Part shown: positions 49,791-60,806 of the stretch, piece by piece
Layout: every line of letters starts with the position of its first letter
Position numbering within the stretch: the first letter of the stretch is position 1
Assembly (NCBI GenBank): GCA_004558145.1
Contig: SFDQ01000001.1
Span: 372,001-436,000 of the forward strand
Direction: 5' to 3'
DNA length: 64,000 nucleotides
DNA from: Oscillospiraceae bacterium
GTDB taxonomy: Bacteria > Bacillota_A > Clostridia > Oscillospirales > Ruminococcaceae
Program-made: the position numbers and the translations under genes
The notes under the pieces: generated by a model
Told to the model about the DNA's origin: nothing
Seen by the model: only the letters and a program-made list of their open reading frames with translations
Database searches by the model: none

Positions 49791-49819
49791 ATTATACCTA
49801 TGTGACATATGTTTGTCAA
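49791..49819 (-). promoter_or_regulatory. Consensus promoter of the tandem-repeat lipoprotein, with palindrome in the spacer
   Basis: On the minus strand TTGACA (49814-49819) and TATAAT (49791-49796) exactly 17 bases apart, a perfect sigma-A promoter. TATGT-G-ACATA (49799-49809), a perfect 11-bp palindrome, fills the spacer and may be an operator. Confidence 0.88.
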
Positions 49820-49873
49820 TGTCAATTGGTGGGTAAAAGATGACAGAATGGTTCCAATCCTGCGAATTTTTTC

Positions 49874-50266
49874 TTATTTGTCATTCTTTTGCACCGCCCG
49901 GTGCTCGGCGTGCAGTTCCTCCAGCAGGGCGGCAAAGGTCCAGGCGCGGTTGGTGTCGGTGACCACCGCCTTGAGGGGGATGCGCACCCCCGCGGCCTTC
50001 AGTCCGTCGAGAAAGGCGTCCAGCGCTTTGCGGTCCAGCCCCCACAGCACCAGGGCGGGGGTGGGGTCCGCCGGGGAAAGAGGCTCCCTGCCCTCCCCCG
50101 CCCCGGGCAGGCCGCAGAGGTCGGCCACCGTGCGGCCCAGGTCCTGTTCTTCCACGGTGCGCAGGCGCACCCCGGCCCCGGCGCAGACTTTTTCCAGCCC
50201 GCTGCCTTGCGGCACTTTCCAGGCGAGCGCGGCGGCAGGCGGCAGAGCGGCGATGTGTGCTTTCAT
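49874..50266 (-). CDS. DUF3783 family protein
   Basis: A 130-residue cytosolic protein. The C terminus has the DUF3783 pattern: LDRKALDAFLDGLKAAGV, then LKAVVTDTNRAWTFAALLEE and a final EH. The start used is the ATG at 50266 (MKAHIAAL), with GGGAGG eleven bases upstream; the longer frame crosses this site. A minus-strand TATAGT lies at 50352-50357. Function unknown. Confidence 0.72.
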   Translation of the reverse strand: MKAHIAALPPAAALAWKVPQGSGLEKVCAGAGVRLRTVEEQDLGRTVADLCGLPGAGEGREPLSPADPTPALVLWGLDRKALDAFLDGLKAAGVRIPLKAVVTDTNRAWTFAALLEELHAEHRAVQKNDK

Positions 50267-50429
50267 ATTTATATGACCTCCCAAAGGGCGCGGCGGGCGG
50301 CCCAAAAAGCTTTGGCGGCCGCGGCGCATGGCCCTCTTCTTTAAATACCATACTATATGGGGATGATACCACATTTTTCGCCCGGCTGGCAACGCGCCCG
50401 GCCCGTTTATAAATTTTTTGTGAAAACAC

Positions 50430-50458
50430 TTGACAATCCCCAGGGGCAGGAATACAAT
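50430..50458 (+). promoter_or_regulatory. Promoter of clpB
   Basis: TTGACA (50430-50435) and TACAAT (50453-50458) with a 17-base spacer, followed directly by the CIRCE element. Confidence 0.9.
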
Positions 50459-50459
50459 A

Positions 50460-50486
50460 TTAGCAGTCGAAGCGCGAGAGTGCTAA
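50460..50486. promoter_or_regulatory. CIRCE operator of clpB
   Basis: TTAGCAGTC, nine bases, GAGTGCTAA: one mismatch from the CIRCE consensus. It covers the transcription start of clpB, so HrcA represses clpB directly. Confidence 0.9.
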
Positions 50487-50537
50487 AACTAAGAATCTTT
50501 CCAAGTTGGACCGCTTTCTCAAGGGGGGACGGACTGT

Positions 50538-53138
<2,601 letters not shown>

Positions 53139-53155
53139 CAGTTTTGAACAAAGAA

Positions 53156-53194
53156 CGGCCCGCCCCGTGGAAAACACGGGGCGGGCCGCTTTTT
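53156..53194 (+). terminator. Intrinsic terminator of clpB
   Basis: A perfect 14-base stem (53156-53169 with 53175-53188) followed by CTTTTTT. Confidence 0.92.
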
Positions 53195-53199
53195 TGTTT

Positions 53200-54723
53200 T
53201 CAGCCGTTGTGCCTGTAGAGGGTGTAGCCGGAGAACTCATAGAATTCCGCCCGGCCGCTCACGGCGGTGTACTCCCGGGCGATGAGGTCGGCCACGTCGG
53301 CGTTGGTCACATTGCCCACCACCAGCCAGGCCGGCGGGTCCGCTTCCAGACGGGCGGCCTGCTCGGCGGCCATCTCCGGGTCAGCGGCGCTCTGCCACTC
53401 CTGGTGGATGAAGTAGTTCTGGCAGGGGCGGATGTCGGTGGCAAGATACCACTGGGCGTCCACCTCCCAGGCCAGCACCGAGTCCCGCTCGCCGGCGGGG
53501 ATGACCGCCGCCATGCTGCGGGCGATGTTGTTGTAGTCCGCTGTTTCGTTTGGATAGCGGGCCATGAAGCTGTCCCGCTGCCAGCCGGGCAGCCGCGCCG
53601 CAAGGCTGACGAGATAGGCCCCCGCCAGCACCACCGCCAGCCAGCCGGCGGCCCGCTTTGCCGCGGCTTTGTCCTCCGCCCACAGCTTCCACGCCATGCC
53701 CAGCGCCAGGGGCACCAGCGGCGCGGCGATCATGAAGTAGTGCAGGTAGGGCCGGTTGGAGAAAAGCAGATACATGTTCAGCCCGGCGGTGAGCAGCGCT
53801 GCCCAGCCCAGGGGCCGCCGGGGCGCGCGCAGGATGCACAGAAGGGCCAGCACCGCCAGCAGCAGCACCGGCGCACCGAAGTCCAGCACCGTGCGCCGGA
53901 AGGTGGCGGAGGCCCAGGGAGAGCCGCCGTAGTAATCGGTGAGGGAGAACTCGGTGGCATAGAGCAGGTTGTAGCCGATGGTGCCGTAGAGCATCTGCCC
54001 CAGCGCGCCGTAAAAAGCGAAGTAGACGCAGAAGGGCGCGGTGACGGCGGCAAACCCGCCCAGGAAGGCGGCGGCGTTTTTTGCCAGCGCCACCCATTGC
54101 TTTTTAAACAGGGTGTGAAGGGTGATGACCAGCACGAAGCAGCAGATGCTCACCGCGCTGGTGACCCGCAGCATCAAAATGGCCCCGAAGGAGAGGCCGT
54201 AGACCGCCGCGTGCCGCCAGGGGTGGGGCGCGTCGGGGTCCTTTTTCAGCCCCTCGCACCAGCCCGCGGCCAGCCACAGGCTGGCGGCGATGAAGGGCAG
54301 GGCGTACTCCTCGGTCATGTTGCCCTCGTCGAAGGTGCGGGCCAGATACACCAGCGCCACCCCCGCCGCCAGCACCGCCCCCGGTCGGGGCAAATACACC
54401 CGGCCAAGCTTGTAGAGGAAAAAGAGCGTGGCGGCAAGGCTCACCGTCTGGGGCACCAGGATGCCCGCCCGGCCGTGGAGCCAGTAGCCCAGCATGTCGA
54501 TGAAGAAGATGAGCGGGCCCTTGTGGTCAAAGAGGTCCCGGTAGGGCACCGAGCCTTGGGCCCAGTATTTGCCGATGGTCTGGAAGATGGCGGAGTCGTA
54601 GCCGCAGTAGCCCGGCCAGAGGAAACTGGTGGAATAGGAAAAGCGCAGAAGGAAGGCCGCCGAAACGCCCAGCAGGCCCACGGCGATCGCCGCACAGGCC
54701 CAGCGCTTTTTGGAACTGCTCAT
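53200..54723 (-). CDS. Polyprenol-linked glycosyltransferase, PMT/ArnT-like (GT39/83 type)
   Basis: A 507-residue membrane protein with about 11 to 12 helices and the first-loop catalytic signature PGYCGYDSAIFQTIGKYWA followed by VPYRDLFDHKGPLIFF, where the aspartates act in glycosyl transfer from a lipid-linked sugar. The C-terminal outer domain (about 430-507) is short. The start is the ATG at 54723 after GGGGGAG. Targets (teichoic acid, protein or lipid) cannot be told. Monocistronic. Confidence 0.82.
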   Translation of the reverse strand: MSSSKKRWACAAIAVGLLGVSAAFLLRFSYSTSFLWPGYCGYDSAIFQTIGKYWAQGSVPYRDLFDHKGPLIFFIDMLGYWLHGRAGILVPQTVSLAATLFFLYKLGRVYLPRPGAVLAAGVALVYLARTFDEGNMTEEYALPFIAASLWLAAGWCEGLKKDPDAPHPWRHAAVYGLSFGAILMLRVTSAVSICCFVLVITLHTLFKKQWVALAKNAAAFLGGFAAVTAPFCVYFAFYGALGQMLYGTIGYNLLYATEFSLTDYYGGSPWASATFRRTVLDFGAPVLLLAVLALLCILRAPRRPLGWAALLTAGLNMYLLFSNRPYLHYFMIAAPLVPLALGMAWKLWAEDKAAAKRAAGWLAVVLAGAYLVSLAARLPGWQRDSFMARYPNETADYNNIARSMAAVIPAGERDSVLAWEVDAQWYLATDIRPCQNYFIHQEWQSAADPEMAAEQAARLEADPPAWLVVGNVTNADVADLIAREYTAVSGRAEFYEFSGYTLYRHNG

Positions 54724-54890
54724 CCGCCCGCTCCCCCTTTCGGTTTTGATAACAGAAACAGCGTACCACAAAACGGGCCAAAAGGCAATCCGCCGGGCGG
54801 CGGAGCGCCTGGGCGGCTTTGGCGGCCCGCTTTGCGCATATCGCACAAAACCTTATTTTCTATTTTGTAAACGTCGTCGATTTTTCCCTC

Positions 54891-54919
54891 TATCAAAGGG
54901 GCGCGGCGGGGTGTATAAT
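54891..54919 (+). promoter_or_regulatory. Promoter of the MATE gene
   Basis: TATAAT (54914-54919) with a weak -35 (TATCAA) at 17 bases, 46 bases before the start codon. Confidence 0.6.
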
Positions 54920-54965
54920 GTGCGAGGAAATCCAGGCGGGGCCGCGCCCCAAAGGAGGAACGGAT

Positions 54966-56312
54966 ATGGAACGCACCGCCACGGGCGAGATGCAGTTTTC
55001 GCTGCTGAAGATGACCTGGCCGGTCTTTATCGAACTGCTTTTGCAGATGCTGGTGGGCAACATCGACCAGATCATGCTCAGCCACTACAACGAGACGGCG
55101 GTGGCCGCGGTGGGCAACGCCAACCAGATCATGAACACGCTGATCCTGACCTTCACGGTCATCAGCCTGGCGGCCACCATCCTGCTGAGCCAGTATCTGG
55201 GGGCGCGGCAGTTCGGCAAGGTGCGCCAGATCTACACCCTGGCCGCGGGGCTGAATCTGGTGCTGAGCCTTGTCATCACCGTGGGGCTGCTGCTGGGGGC
55301 GGACGGCCTGTTCGCCATCATGCAGGTGCCGCCCGAGGCGGTGCCGGAGGCCCGCAGCTACCTGCTCATCGCGGCGCTCAGCCTGCCCTGTCAGGCGCTG
55401 ATGCTCACCTTCAGCGCCTTTCTGCGGGCCCACGCCCACATGCTGGTCATCATGTGCTCCACCGGCGTCATCAACCTCATCAACATCGTGGGCAACACCG
55501 CCTTCATCTACGGCCTGGGGCCCCTGCCCCGGCTGGGCGCGGCGGGCGCGGCGCTGAGCACCAGCCTGTGCCGCACGGCGGGCATGCTGATGATGCTGTT
55601 CGCCTTTTTCAAGAGCGTGGAGGGGGCCACCCTGAGCCCCAGGGTGCTGCGGCCCTTCCCCACCGAGCTTCTGCGCCGGCTTTTGAGCATCGGCCTGCCC
55701 GCCGGGGGCGAAGGTCTTTCCTACAATCTCTCCCAGAGCACCAGCCTCGTGTTCGTGAACACCATCGGCACCTACGCGGTGACCGCCCGGATGTACATGA
55801 ACATGTTCGCCCAGGTGTGCTACATGCTGGTGAACGCGGTGAGCCAGGCCGCGGGCATCATCATCGGCTACTGCATCGGCGCAAAGGATTTTGACCGGGC
55901 CGACCGGGAGAACTGGCGGGTGCTGCGCCTTTTCGCCCCGGTGACGGTGGGCATCGCCCTGCTGCTGGCCATCTTCGCAAGGCCGCTGTTCAGCCTGTTC
56001 ACCACCGACGAGCGGGTCATCGCGCTGGGCTGCCGCACCATGTGGGTGGAGGTGGTGCTGGAAATTGGCCGCGCCTTCAACATCGTGCTGGTGCGCAATT
56101 TGCAGGCGGTGGGCGACGTGAAGTTCCCGGTGGCGCTGGGCATTCTGAGCCAGTGGATCGTGGGCGTGGGCATCGCCTGGCTGTTCGGCATCTACCTGGG
56201 CTGGGGCCTCGTGGGCATCTGGATGGCCTTTGCCCTGGACGAGAACCTGCGCGCCGTGCTGTTCATCATCCGCTGGAAGGCGGGCAAGTGGCGCAGCATC
56301 AAAACGGTATAA
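54966..56312 (+). CDS. MATE family multidrug/metabolite exporter
   Basis: A 448-residue 12-helix MATE protein. The two related halves show MTWPVFIELLLQMLVGNIDQIMLSHY in the first (a short piece of it: LVGNIDQIML) and GLPAGGEGLSYNLSQ in the second. AAAGGAGG stands seven bases before the ATG at 54966. Substrate unknown; exports by Na or H exchange. Confidence 0.9.
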   Translation: MERTATGEMQFSLLKMTWPVFIELLLQMLVGNIDQIMLSHYNETAVAAVGNANQIMNTLILTFTVISLAATILLSQYLGARQFGKVRQIYTLAAGLNLVLSLVITVGLLLGADGLFAIMQVPPEAVPEARSYLLIAALSLPCQALMLTFSAFLRAHAHMLVIMCSTGVINLINIVGNTAFIYGLGPLPRLGAAGAALSTSLCRTAGMLMMLFAFFKSVEGATLSPRVLRPFPTELLRRLLSIGLPAGGEGLSYNLSQSTSLVFVNTIGTYAVTARMYMNMFAQVCYMLVNAVSQAAGIIIGYCIGAKDFDRADRENWRVLRLFAPVTVGIALLLAIFARPLFSLFTTDERVIALGCRTMWVEVVLEIGRAFNIVLVRNLQAVGDVKFPVALGILSQWIVGVGIAWLFGIYLGWGLVGIWMAFALDENLRAVLFIIRWKAGKWRSIKTV

Positions 56313-56350
56313 AAAACGCCTGCGGCAGTTTTTTGCCGCAGGCGTTTTTT
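56311..56350. terminator. Bidirectional intrinsic terminator
   Basis: A perfect 17-base stem (56311-56327 with 56334-56350) with A6 and T6 at its ends; stops the MATE transcript and the converging 114-residue gene. Confidence 0.92.
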
Positions 56351-56354
56351 CTGT

Positions 56355-56699
56355 TCAGAAGGGCGGGGCGTCCTCGTCCTTTTCCTCCTCGGGGGCCGGG
56401 GGCGTCCAGGGCTCCGAGTCCAGAAAGGCGCTTTTGGCCTCGATGGTGTCCCGGGGGATGGCGTTGAAAGCCTCTTCCAGCCAGGCTCTGGCCGCGTCGA
56501 TGCCCTCCTGCCCGAAGGGGAAGACGGTGGTCTCCACATGCTCGGTCTTTTCCAGGCACCAGGGGCCCAGCCACCACCAGGCCCGCAGCTCGTCCCCCTG
56601 GCGCAGGGTCTTGTAGTTGAACTGGCCCGCGTTGCCGGAGACGGGGTTGCCGTTTTTGTACCACTGAAGGGGATAATAGGGATAGTTGAACCGTATCAC
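56355..56699 (-). CDS. Small tryptophan-rich protein of unknown function
   Basis: A 114-residue protein rich in aromatic residues (YPYYPLQWYKNG, AWWWLGPWCLE) with an acidic proline-containing tail. No domain recognised. The only start in frame is a GTG at 56699 with a weak purine-rich site; a minus-strand TATAAT lies at 56764-56769. The open frame up to a clean terminator supports it as a gene. Confidence 0.6.
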   Translation of the reverse strand: MIRFNYPYYPLQWYKNGNPVSGNAGQFNYKTLRQGDELRAWWWLGPWCLEKTEHVETTVFPFGQEGIDAARAWLEEAFNAIPRDTIEAKSAFLDSEPWTPPAPEEEKDEDAPPF

Positions 56700-56821
56700 G
56701 CGCCGCGCCGCCTTTCTCTGCCTTGGATAGGGCCGCCTCTTGCATCCCGGCCCGGATTATTTTATTATAGTGAAGAAATGCAGACTTTGCAAATCCTCTT
56801 TCCGAAAAGGGAGGTCGGGCC

Positions 56822-57601
56822 ATGGGGGCCGAACAGAGCGAACTTGTGTTTGAAACGGTGGCGCTGGCGGGAGAAATCCTCGTGTCCAGCGGGGCGGAAA
56901 TTTTCCGCGTCACCGAGACGATGGAGCGCATCGCCGCGGCCTACGGCTGCGAGGGATTCGAGCCCTTTGTGCTGAGCAACGGCATCATGATGACCGCCAG
57001 CGACGGCCGCCAGCACTGCCTTGCCAAGGTGCGGCACATCCCCCTCTCCGGCAGCCGGCTGGACAAGGTGGACGCGGTGAACCAGCTCAGCCGGGAGATC
57101 GCCCAGGGGATGCACACCCCTGAAGAGGCCCATGCCCGCCTTCTGGAGATACAGGACATGCCCCGGCGGCCCCGCTGGCAGCAGGTGCTGGCCAGCGGCG
57201 TGGGCGCGGGGTCCTTCTGCTACATCTTCGGCGGCACCCTGGCGGACGGGGCCGCCGCCTTTGTTGCGGGGCTGGTGCTCTATCTCTATCTGCTGGTGGC
57301 GGTGCGGGGCCGGCTTTCCAAAATCGCCGCAAACATCACCGGCGGCGCGCTGGTGTGCGCGGTGGCCATCCTGCTCACGAACCTGGGGCTGGGCAGCCAG
57401 CTGAGCATGGTCACGGTGGGCTCGCTGGTGCCCCTGCTGCCGGGCGTGGCCTTCACCAACGCCATCCGCGACATCGCCGACGAGGACTATATCTCCGGCG
57501 CGGTGCGCATGCTGGACGTGTTCCTGGTGGTGGTGTGCATGGCCTTTGGCGTGGGGCTTGTGATGGCCCTCTGGGCCGGGCTGGGAGGTGTGCTGGCATG
57601 A
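56822..57601 (+). CDS. ThrE-type threonine/serine exporter, N-terminal half
   Basis: A 259-residue protein equal to the N-terminal DUF1212 part of ThrE: a cytosolic segment (1-115, with LAGEILVSSGAEIFRVTETM and VLSNGIMMTA) and about five membrane helices, ending with PLLPGVAFTNAIRDIADEDYISG. In Corynebacterium ThrE both halves are one protein; here it is split, the second half starting in a four-base overlap (ATGA). Confidence 0.85.
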   Translation: MGAEQSELVFETVALAGEILVSSGAEIFRVTETMERIAAAYGCEGFEPFVLSNGIMMTASDGRQHCLAKVRHIPLSGSRLDKVDAVNQLSREIAQGMHTPEEAHARLLEIQDMPRRPRWQQVLASGVGAGSFCYIFGGTLADGAAAFVAGLVLYLYLLVAVRGRLSKIAANITGGALVCAVAILLTNLGLGSQLSMVTVGSLVPLLPGVAFTNAIRDIADEDYISGAVRMLDVFLVVVCMAFGVGLVMALWAGLGGVLA

Positions 57602-58053
57602 CCGTGTGGCGTTTTTGTTCCGAAGTGTTTTTCGCGGGCCTGGGCACCATGGCCTTTTCCCTCATCTTCCATGTGCCCGCCCGCTACTATCCCCGCTGCG
57701 GCCTCACCGGGGCCGCCGGGTGGCTGGTGTACATCGCCCTGAAAGGGGCGCTGGGCGCTTTGACAGCCACCTTCTTCGCCACCCTGGCGGTGGTGCTCAT
57801 CAGCCGTTTTTCCTCGGTGCAGCTGCGCTGCCCGGTGACCATCTTCCTCATCTCCGGCATCTTTCCGCTGGTGCCGGGGCTTGGCATCTACCAGACGGCC
57901 TACGCCCTGGTGGAGGGAGACCTGGCCGGGGCCAGCCTCACCGGCTTTGAGACCGTGAAGCTGGCGGCGGCCATGGTGCTGGCCATTCTGGTGGGCTTTG
58001 AGGTGCCCGCCGGGTGGTTCGCCCGGATGGCCGCCCCCTTCCGCGGGCGCTGA
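57598..58053 (+). CDS. ThrE-type threonine/serine exporter, C-terminal half
   Basis: A 151-residue, four- to five-helix protein corresponding to the DUF3815/ThrE C-terminal half: GTMAFSLIFHVPARYY at the N terminus and FLISGIFPLVPGLGIYQ. It should form the transporter with its partner upstream. Confidence 0.85.
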   Translation: MTVWRFCSEVFFAGLGTMAFSLIFHVPARYYPRCGLTGAAGWLVYIALKGALGALTATFFATLAVVLISRFSSVQLRCPVTIFLISGIFPLVPGLGIYQTAYALVEGDLAGASLTGFETVKLAAAMVLAILVGFEVPAGWFARMAAPFRGR

Positions 58054-58069
58054 AAAGGAGGCTTTTCCC

Positions 58070-58936
58070 ATGTGGGTGCTGTGGGCGTTCGGCTCGGCGC
58101 TGTGCGCGGGGCTGTCCTCGGTGCTGGCCAAGTGCGGCGTGAAGCACACCGATTCCACCCTGGCCACCGCTCTGCGCACCGTGGTGGTGCTGGCCATGGC
58201 CTGGGCCGTGGTGTTCCTGGCGGGGGCGCAGGCGGGCGTTGCGGGCATCTCCCCCGCCGGGTGGGCTTTTCTGGTGCTCTCCGGCCTTGCCACCGGCGCG
58301 TCCTGGCTGTGCTACTTCAAGGCGCTGCAATTAGGGGACGTGAACCGGGTGGTGCCGGTGGACAAGCTGAGCACCGTACTTACCATCCTTTTGGCCTTCG
58401 CTTTCCTGGGCGAGGAGCCCAGCGGCCTTCGCCTTGTGTGCACGGCGGCCATCGGCGCGGGCAGCTGGCTGATGGCCTGGAAGCCCGGCGAACACGCCCC
58501 GCGGCCCGCGTCGGGCCACGGCTGGCTGTTCTATGCCCTGCTCTCGGCCTTTTTCGCCGCCCTCACCTCCATCCTGGCAAAGCTGGGCATGGCGGGCATC
58601 GACTCGAACCTGGGCACCGCCATCCGCACGGCGGTGGTGCTGGTGATGGCCTGGGCGGTGGCGCTGGCCACCGGCAAGACCAAAGGCCTGCGGGCCATGA
58701 GCGGCCGGGAGGGCTGGTTCATCGCCCTTTCCGGCCTTGCCACCGGCGGCTCCTGGCTGTGCTACTTCCGGGCGCTGCAGCTGGGCCCCGCCAGCGCGGT
58801 GGCCCCCATCGACAAACTGAGCATCCTGGTGACGGTGGCCTTCTCCCGGCTGGTGCTGGGCGAGCGGCTGGGCCGCCGGGCGGCGCTGGGCCTCGGGCTT
58901 TTGTGCGCCGGCACGCTGGGCATGCTGGCGGCGTGA
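58070..58936 (+). CDS. EamA/DMT family transporter
   Basis: A 288-residue ten-helix DMT transporter built of two EamA repeats: LSGLATGASWLCYFKALQLG in the first half and LSGLATGGSWLCYFRALQLG in the second, an unusually close internal repeat. GGAGG lies just before the ATG at 58070. Its place between ThrE halves and AzlCD suggests export of an amino acid or related metabolite. Confidence 0.87.
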   Translation: MWVLWAFGSALCAGLSSVLAKCGVKHTDSTLATALRTVVVLAMAWAVVFLAGAQAGVAGISPAGWAFLVLSGLATGASWLCYFKALQLGDVNRVVPVDKLSTVLTILLAFAFLGEEPSGLRLVCTAAIGAGSWLMAWKPGEHAPRPASGHGWLFYALLSAFFAALTSILAKLGMAGIDSNLGTAIRTAVVLVMAWAVALATGKTKGLRAMSGREGWFIALSGLATGGSWLCYFRALQLGPASAVAPIDKLSILVTVAFSRLVLGERLGRRAALGLGLLCAGTLGMLAA

Positions 58937-58969
58937 GGGGCGCTATCTTTTTTGTGTGAGGTGTTGTTC

Positions 58970-59674
58970 ATGGAGACGAACTGGCGGCAGACCGCCCGGT
59001 TTGCCTTCCGCCAGTCGCTGGGGGTGCTGTTCGGCTATGTGTTTCTGGGCACGGCCTTCGGCATCCTGCTGCGGCAGGCGGGGTTCGGGGCGCTGTGGTC
59101 CCTGGCCTTCAGCGGCCTTGTCTACGCGGGCAGCCTGCAGTTCGTGCTGGCGGGCTTTCTGGCCGCGCCCACGGCTCTGCCCACCGTGGCGCTGATGAGC
59201 CTGTTCATCAACGCGCGGCATCTGTTCTACGGGCTTTCCTTCATCGAGCGCTTCCGCTCCATGGGCAAAAAGCGCCCCTACATGATCTTCTCCCTCACCG
59301 ACGAGACCTATTCCGTGCTCTGCGGCATGGACGAGGTGCCCGCCGGGGTGGACAAAAACGGCGCCATGTTCCTGGTGGCCCTGCTGGACCAGCTCTACTG
59401 GGTGGCGGGCAGCCTGCTGGGCACCTTTGCCGGCGGCCTGCCGCTGGACTTCACCGGCATCGACTTTTCCATGACGGCTTTGTTCCTTGTGATTTTTCTG
59501 GAGCAGTGGCGGGGGGCGAAGAGCCACCTGCCCGCCCTGCTGGGCCTGGGCTGCGGCGCGGTGTTCCTGCTGGCGCTGGGGCCGGACAACTTTCTGCTGC
59601 CCGCGCTCTGCACCACGGTGGCGGTGCTGCTGCTGGCGCGGCCGGTGCTGAACAGAGAAAAGGAGGCGGCGTGA
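58970..59674 (+). CDS. azlC: AzlC family amino acid exporter subunit (second locus)
   Basis: A 234-residue AzlC-type protein: GYVFLGTAFGILLRQAGFG, AGSLQFVLAGFL and NARHLFYGLSF, the canonical AzlC signatures, closer to the typical family than the copy at 11276. It continues the export cluster and is followed one base later by azlD. Confidence 0.9.
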   Translation: METNWRQTARFAFRQSLGVLFGYVFLGTAFGILLRQAGFGALWSLAFSGLVYAGSLQFVLAGFLAAPTALPTVALMSLFINARHLFYGLSFIERFRSMGKKRPYMIFSLTDETYSVLCGMDEVPAGVDKNGAMFLVALLDQLYWVAGSLLGTFAGGLPLDFTGIDFSMTALFLVIFLEQWRGAKSHLPALLGLGCGAVFLLALGPDNFLLPALCTTVAVLLLARPVLNREKEAA

Positions 59675-59675
59675 C

Positions 59676-59999
59676 ATGGAACTGTATCCCTTGTGGGTGC
59701 TGCTCATCGCCGCCGGGGTGACCCTGTTCACCCGGGCGCTGCCCTTCGCGGTGTTCGGCGGCAAGCGGGCCATGCCCGGTGCGGTGCGGTATCTGGGCGG
59801 GGTGCTGCCCGGGGCCATCATCGCCATTCTGGTGGTCTACTGCCTGAAGGGCCTGCCCGCCGCCGGCGGCATGGAGGCCGCCTTTCAGCTGGGGGCGCTG
59901 GCGGTGACGGCGGCGCTGCACCTGTGGCGGCGCAACACCCTTTTGAGCATTTTCGGCGGCACGGCGGTGTACATGCTGCTCATCCGGCTGCCCCTGTGA
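59676..59999 (+). CDS. azlD: AzlD family amino acid exporter subunit (second locus)
   Basis: A 107-residue, about four-helix protein with TLFTRALPFAVFGGKR near the N terminus and VRYLGGVLPGAIIAILVVYCLK, typical of AzlD. It ends the operon ThrE-N, ThrE-C, EamA, AzlC, AzlD before a terminator. Confidence 0.9.
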   Translation: MELYPLWVLLIAAGVTLFTRALPFAVFGGKRAMPGAVRYLGGVLPGAIIAILVVYCLKGLPAAGGMEAAFQLGALAVTAALHLWRRNTLLSIFGGTAVYMLLIRLPL

Positions 60000-60014
60000 G
60001 AGACAAAACAGGAA

Positions 60015-60045
60015 GGGCGGCCCCGCTTTTGCGGGGCCGCCCCTT
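60015..60045. terminator. Intrinsic terminator
   Basis: A 12-base stem (60015-60026 with 60031-60042) with TTTT loop and TTTG after; ends the export operon opposite the XRE gene. Confidence 0.85.
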
Positions 60046-60047
60046 TG

Positions 60048-60653
60048 TTATTTTCGTTTTCGCAGCAGGAAAAAGCCGGCCGCCAGCACCACCAGATACA
60101 CCGGCCAATAGAGCAGGCTGTGGACGATCTTCGCCGCCTCGAAGGGCAGGACCCCCGCCACAAGAGCGAGAAAAATACCCCGCCGCATGAGAAAGCGCAC
60201 CGGCAGGAAAGTGAGACACGCCACGTCCAGCCAGGCGGCCCAGAAGGGGCCCTTCTCCCCGGTGAGCGTCCGGCCGATGAAATAGAGGGCCACGCCTGCC
60301 ACCTGCACGATGAGGCCGGCGCAGCTCACAAAGGAGCTGCCCTCCCATTCCCCCGCCACGGCCAGCATCAGCCCCGCGGCCGCAAAGGCGGGCGAGGCGG
60401 CAAAGAGGATGCGCCCCGCCAGCTTGCGTTTTGTGGAGGTGGGCTCCTCCGCCGGGCGAACGCCCTTCAAAAGCCAGTCGGTGGTCACGCCGAACAATTC
60501 GCTGGCGGCCACGATCTTTTCCACGTCCGGCGAGCTCTGGCCGCTCTCCCATTTGGACACCGCCTGCCGGGAGACCCCCAGCCGCTCGGCCAGTTCCTCC
60601 TGGGACATGCCCTTTTCCTTTCGCAGCTGCTGCAGCCGCTGTGCTGTGTTCAT
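60048..60653 (-). CDS. XRE-family regulator fused to a membrane domain
   Basis: A 201-residue protein: N-terminal helix-turn-helix (1-65; MSQEELAERLGVSRQAVSKWE) and then four membrane helices in the C-terminal 120 residues. Such membrane-tethered XRE regulators are common in Bacillota and may sense envelope state. A TGCTATGAT extended -10 (minus strand, 60683-60688) precedes it, with an imperfect inverted repeat upstream (GGGTGG and CTACCC, 60696-60715) that might be its operator. Confidence 0.88.
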   Translation of the reverse strand: MNTAQRLQQLRKEKGMSQEELAERLGVSRQAVSKWESGQSSPDVEKIVAASELFGVTTDWLLKGVRPAEEPTSTKRKLAGRILFAASPAFAAAGLMLAVAGEWEGSSFVSCAGLIVQVAGVALYFIGRTLTGEKGPFWAAWLDVACLTFLPVRFLMRRGIFLALVAGVLPFEAAKIVHSLLYWPVYLVVLAAGFFLLRKRK

Positions 60654-60762
60654 GGGGCAGCGCCTCCTTTCGTTTCTCCCCCATCATAGCAGAAAGGGTG
60701 GTTGCGAAGCTACCCCCTTTGCCTGCCCTTTTGTCAACCGGCGGTTGCAATGCCGAAAAAAA

Positions 60763-60794
60763 GCGCCCGGGACCCATGGGTCCGGGCGCTTTTG
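60763..60794 (-). terminator. Intrinsic terminator of the ABC importer operon
   Basis: A near-palindromic stem (60764-60791) with one bulged G; A7 before it gives T7 on the minus strand. It lies just after the last permease gene. Confidence 0.8.
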
Positions 60795-60806
60795 CCTGTG
60801 GTTTTT

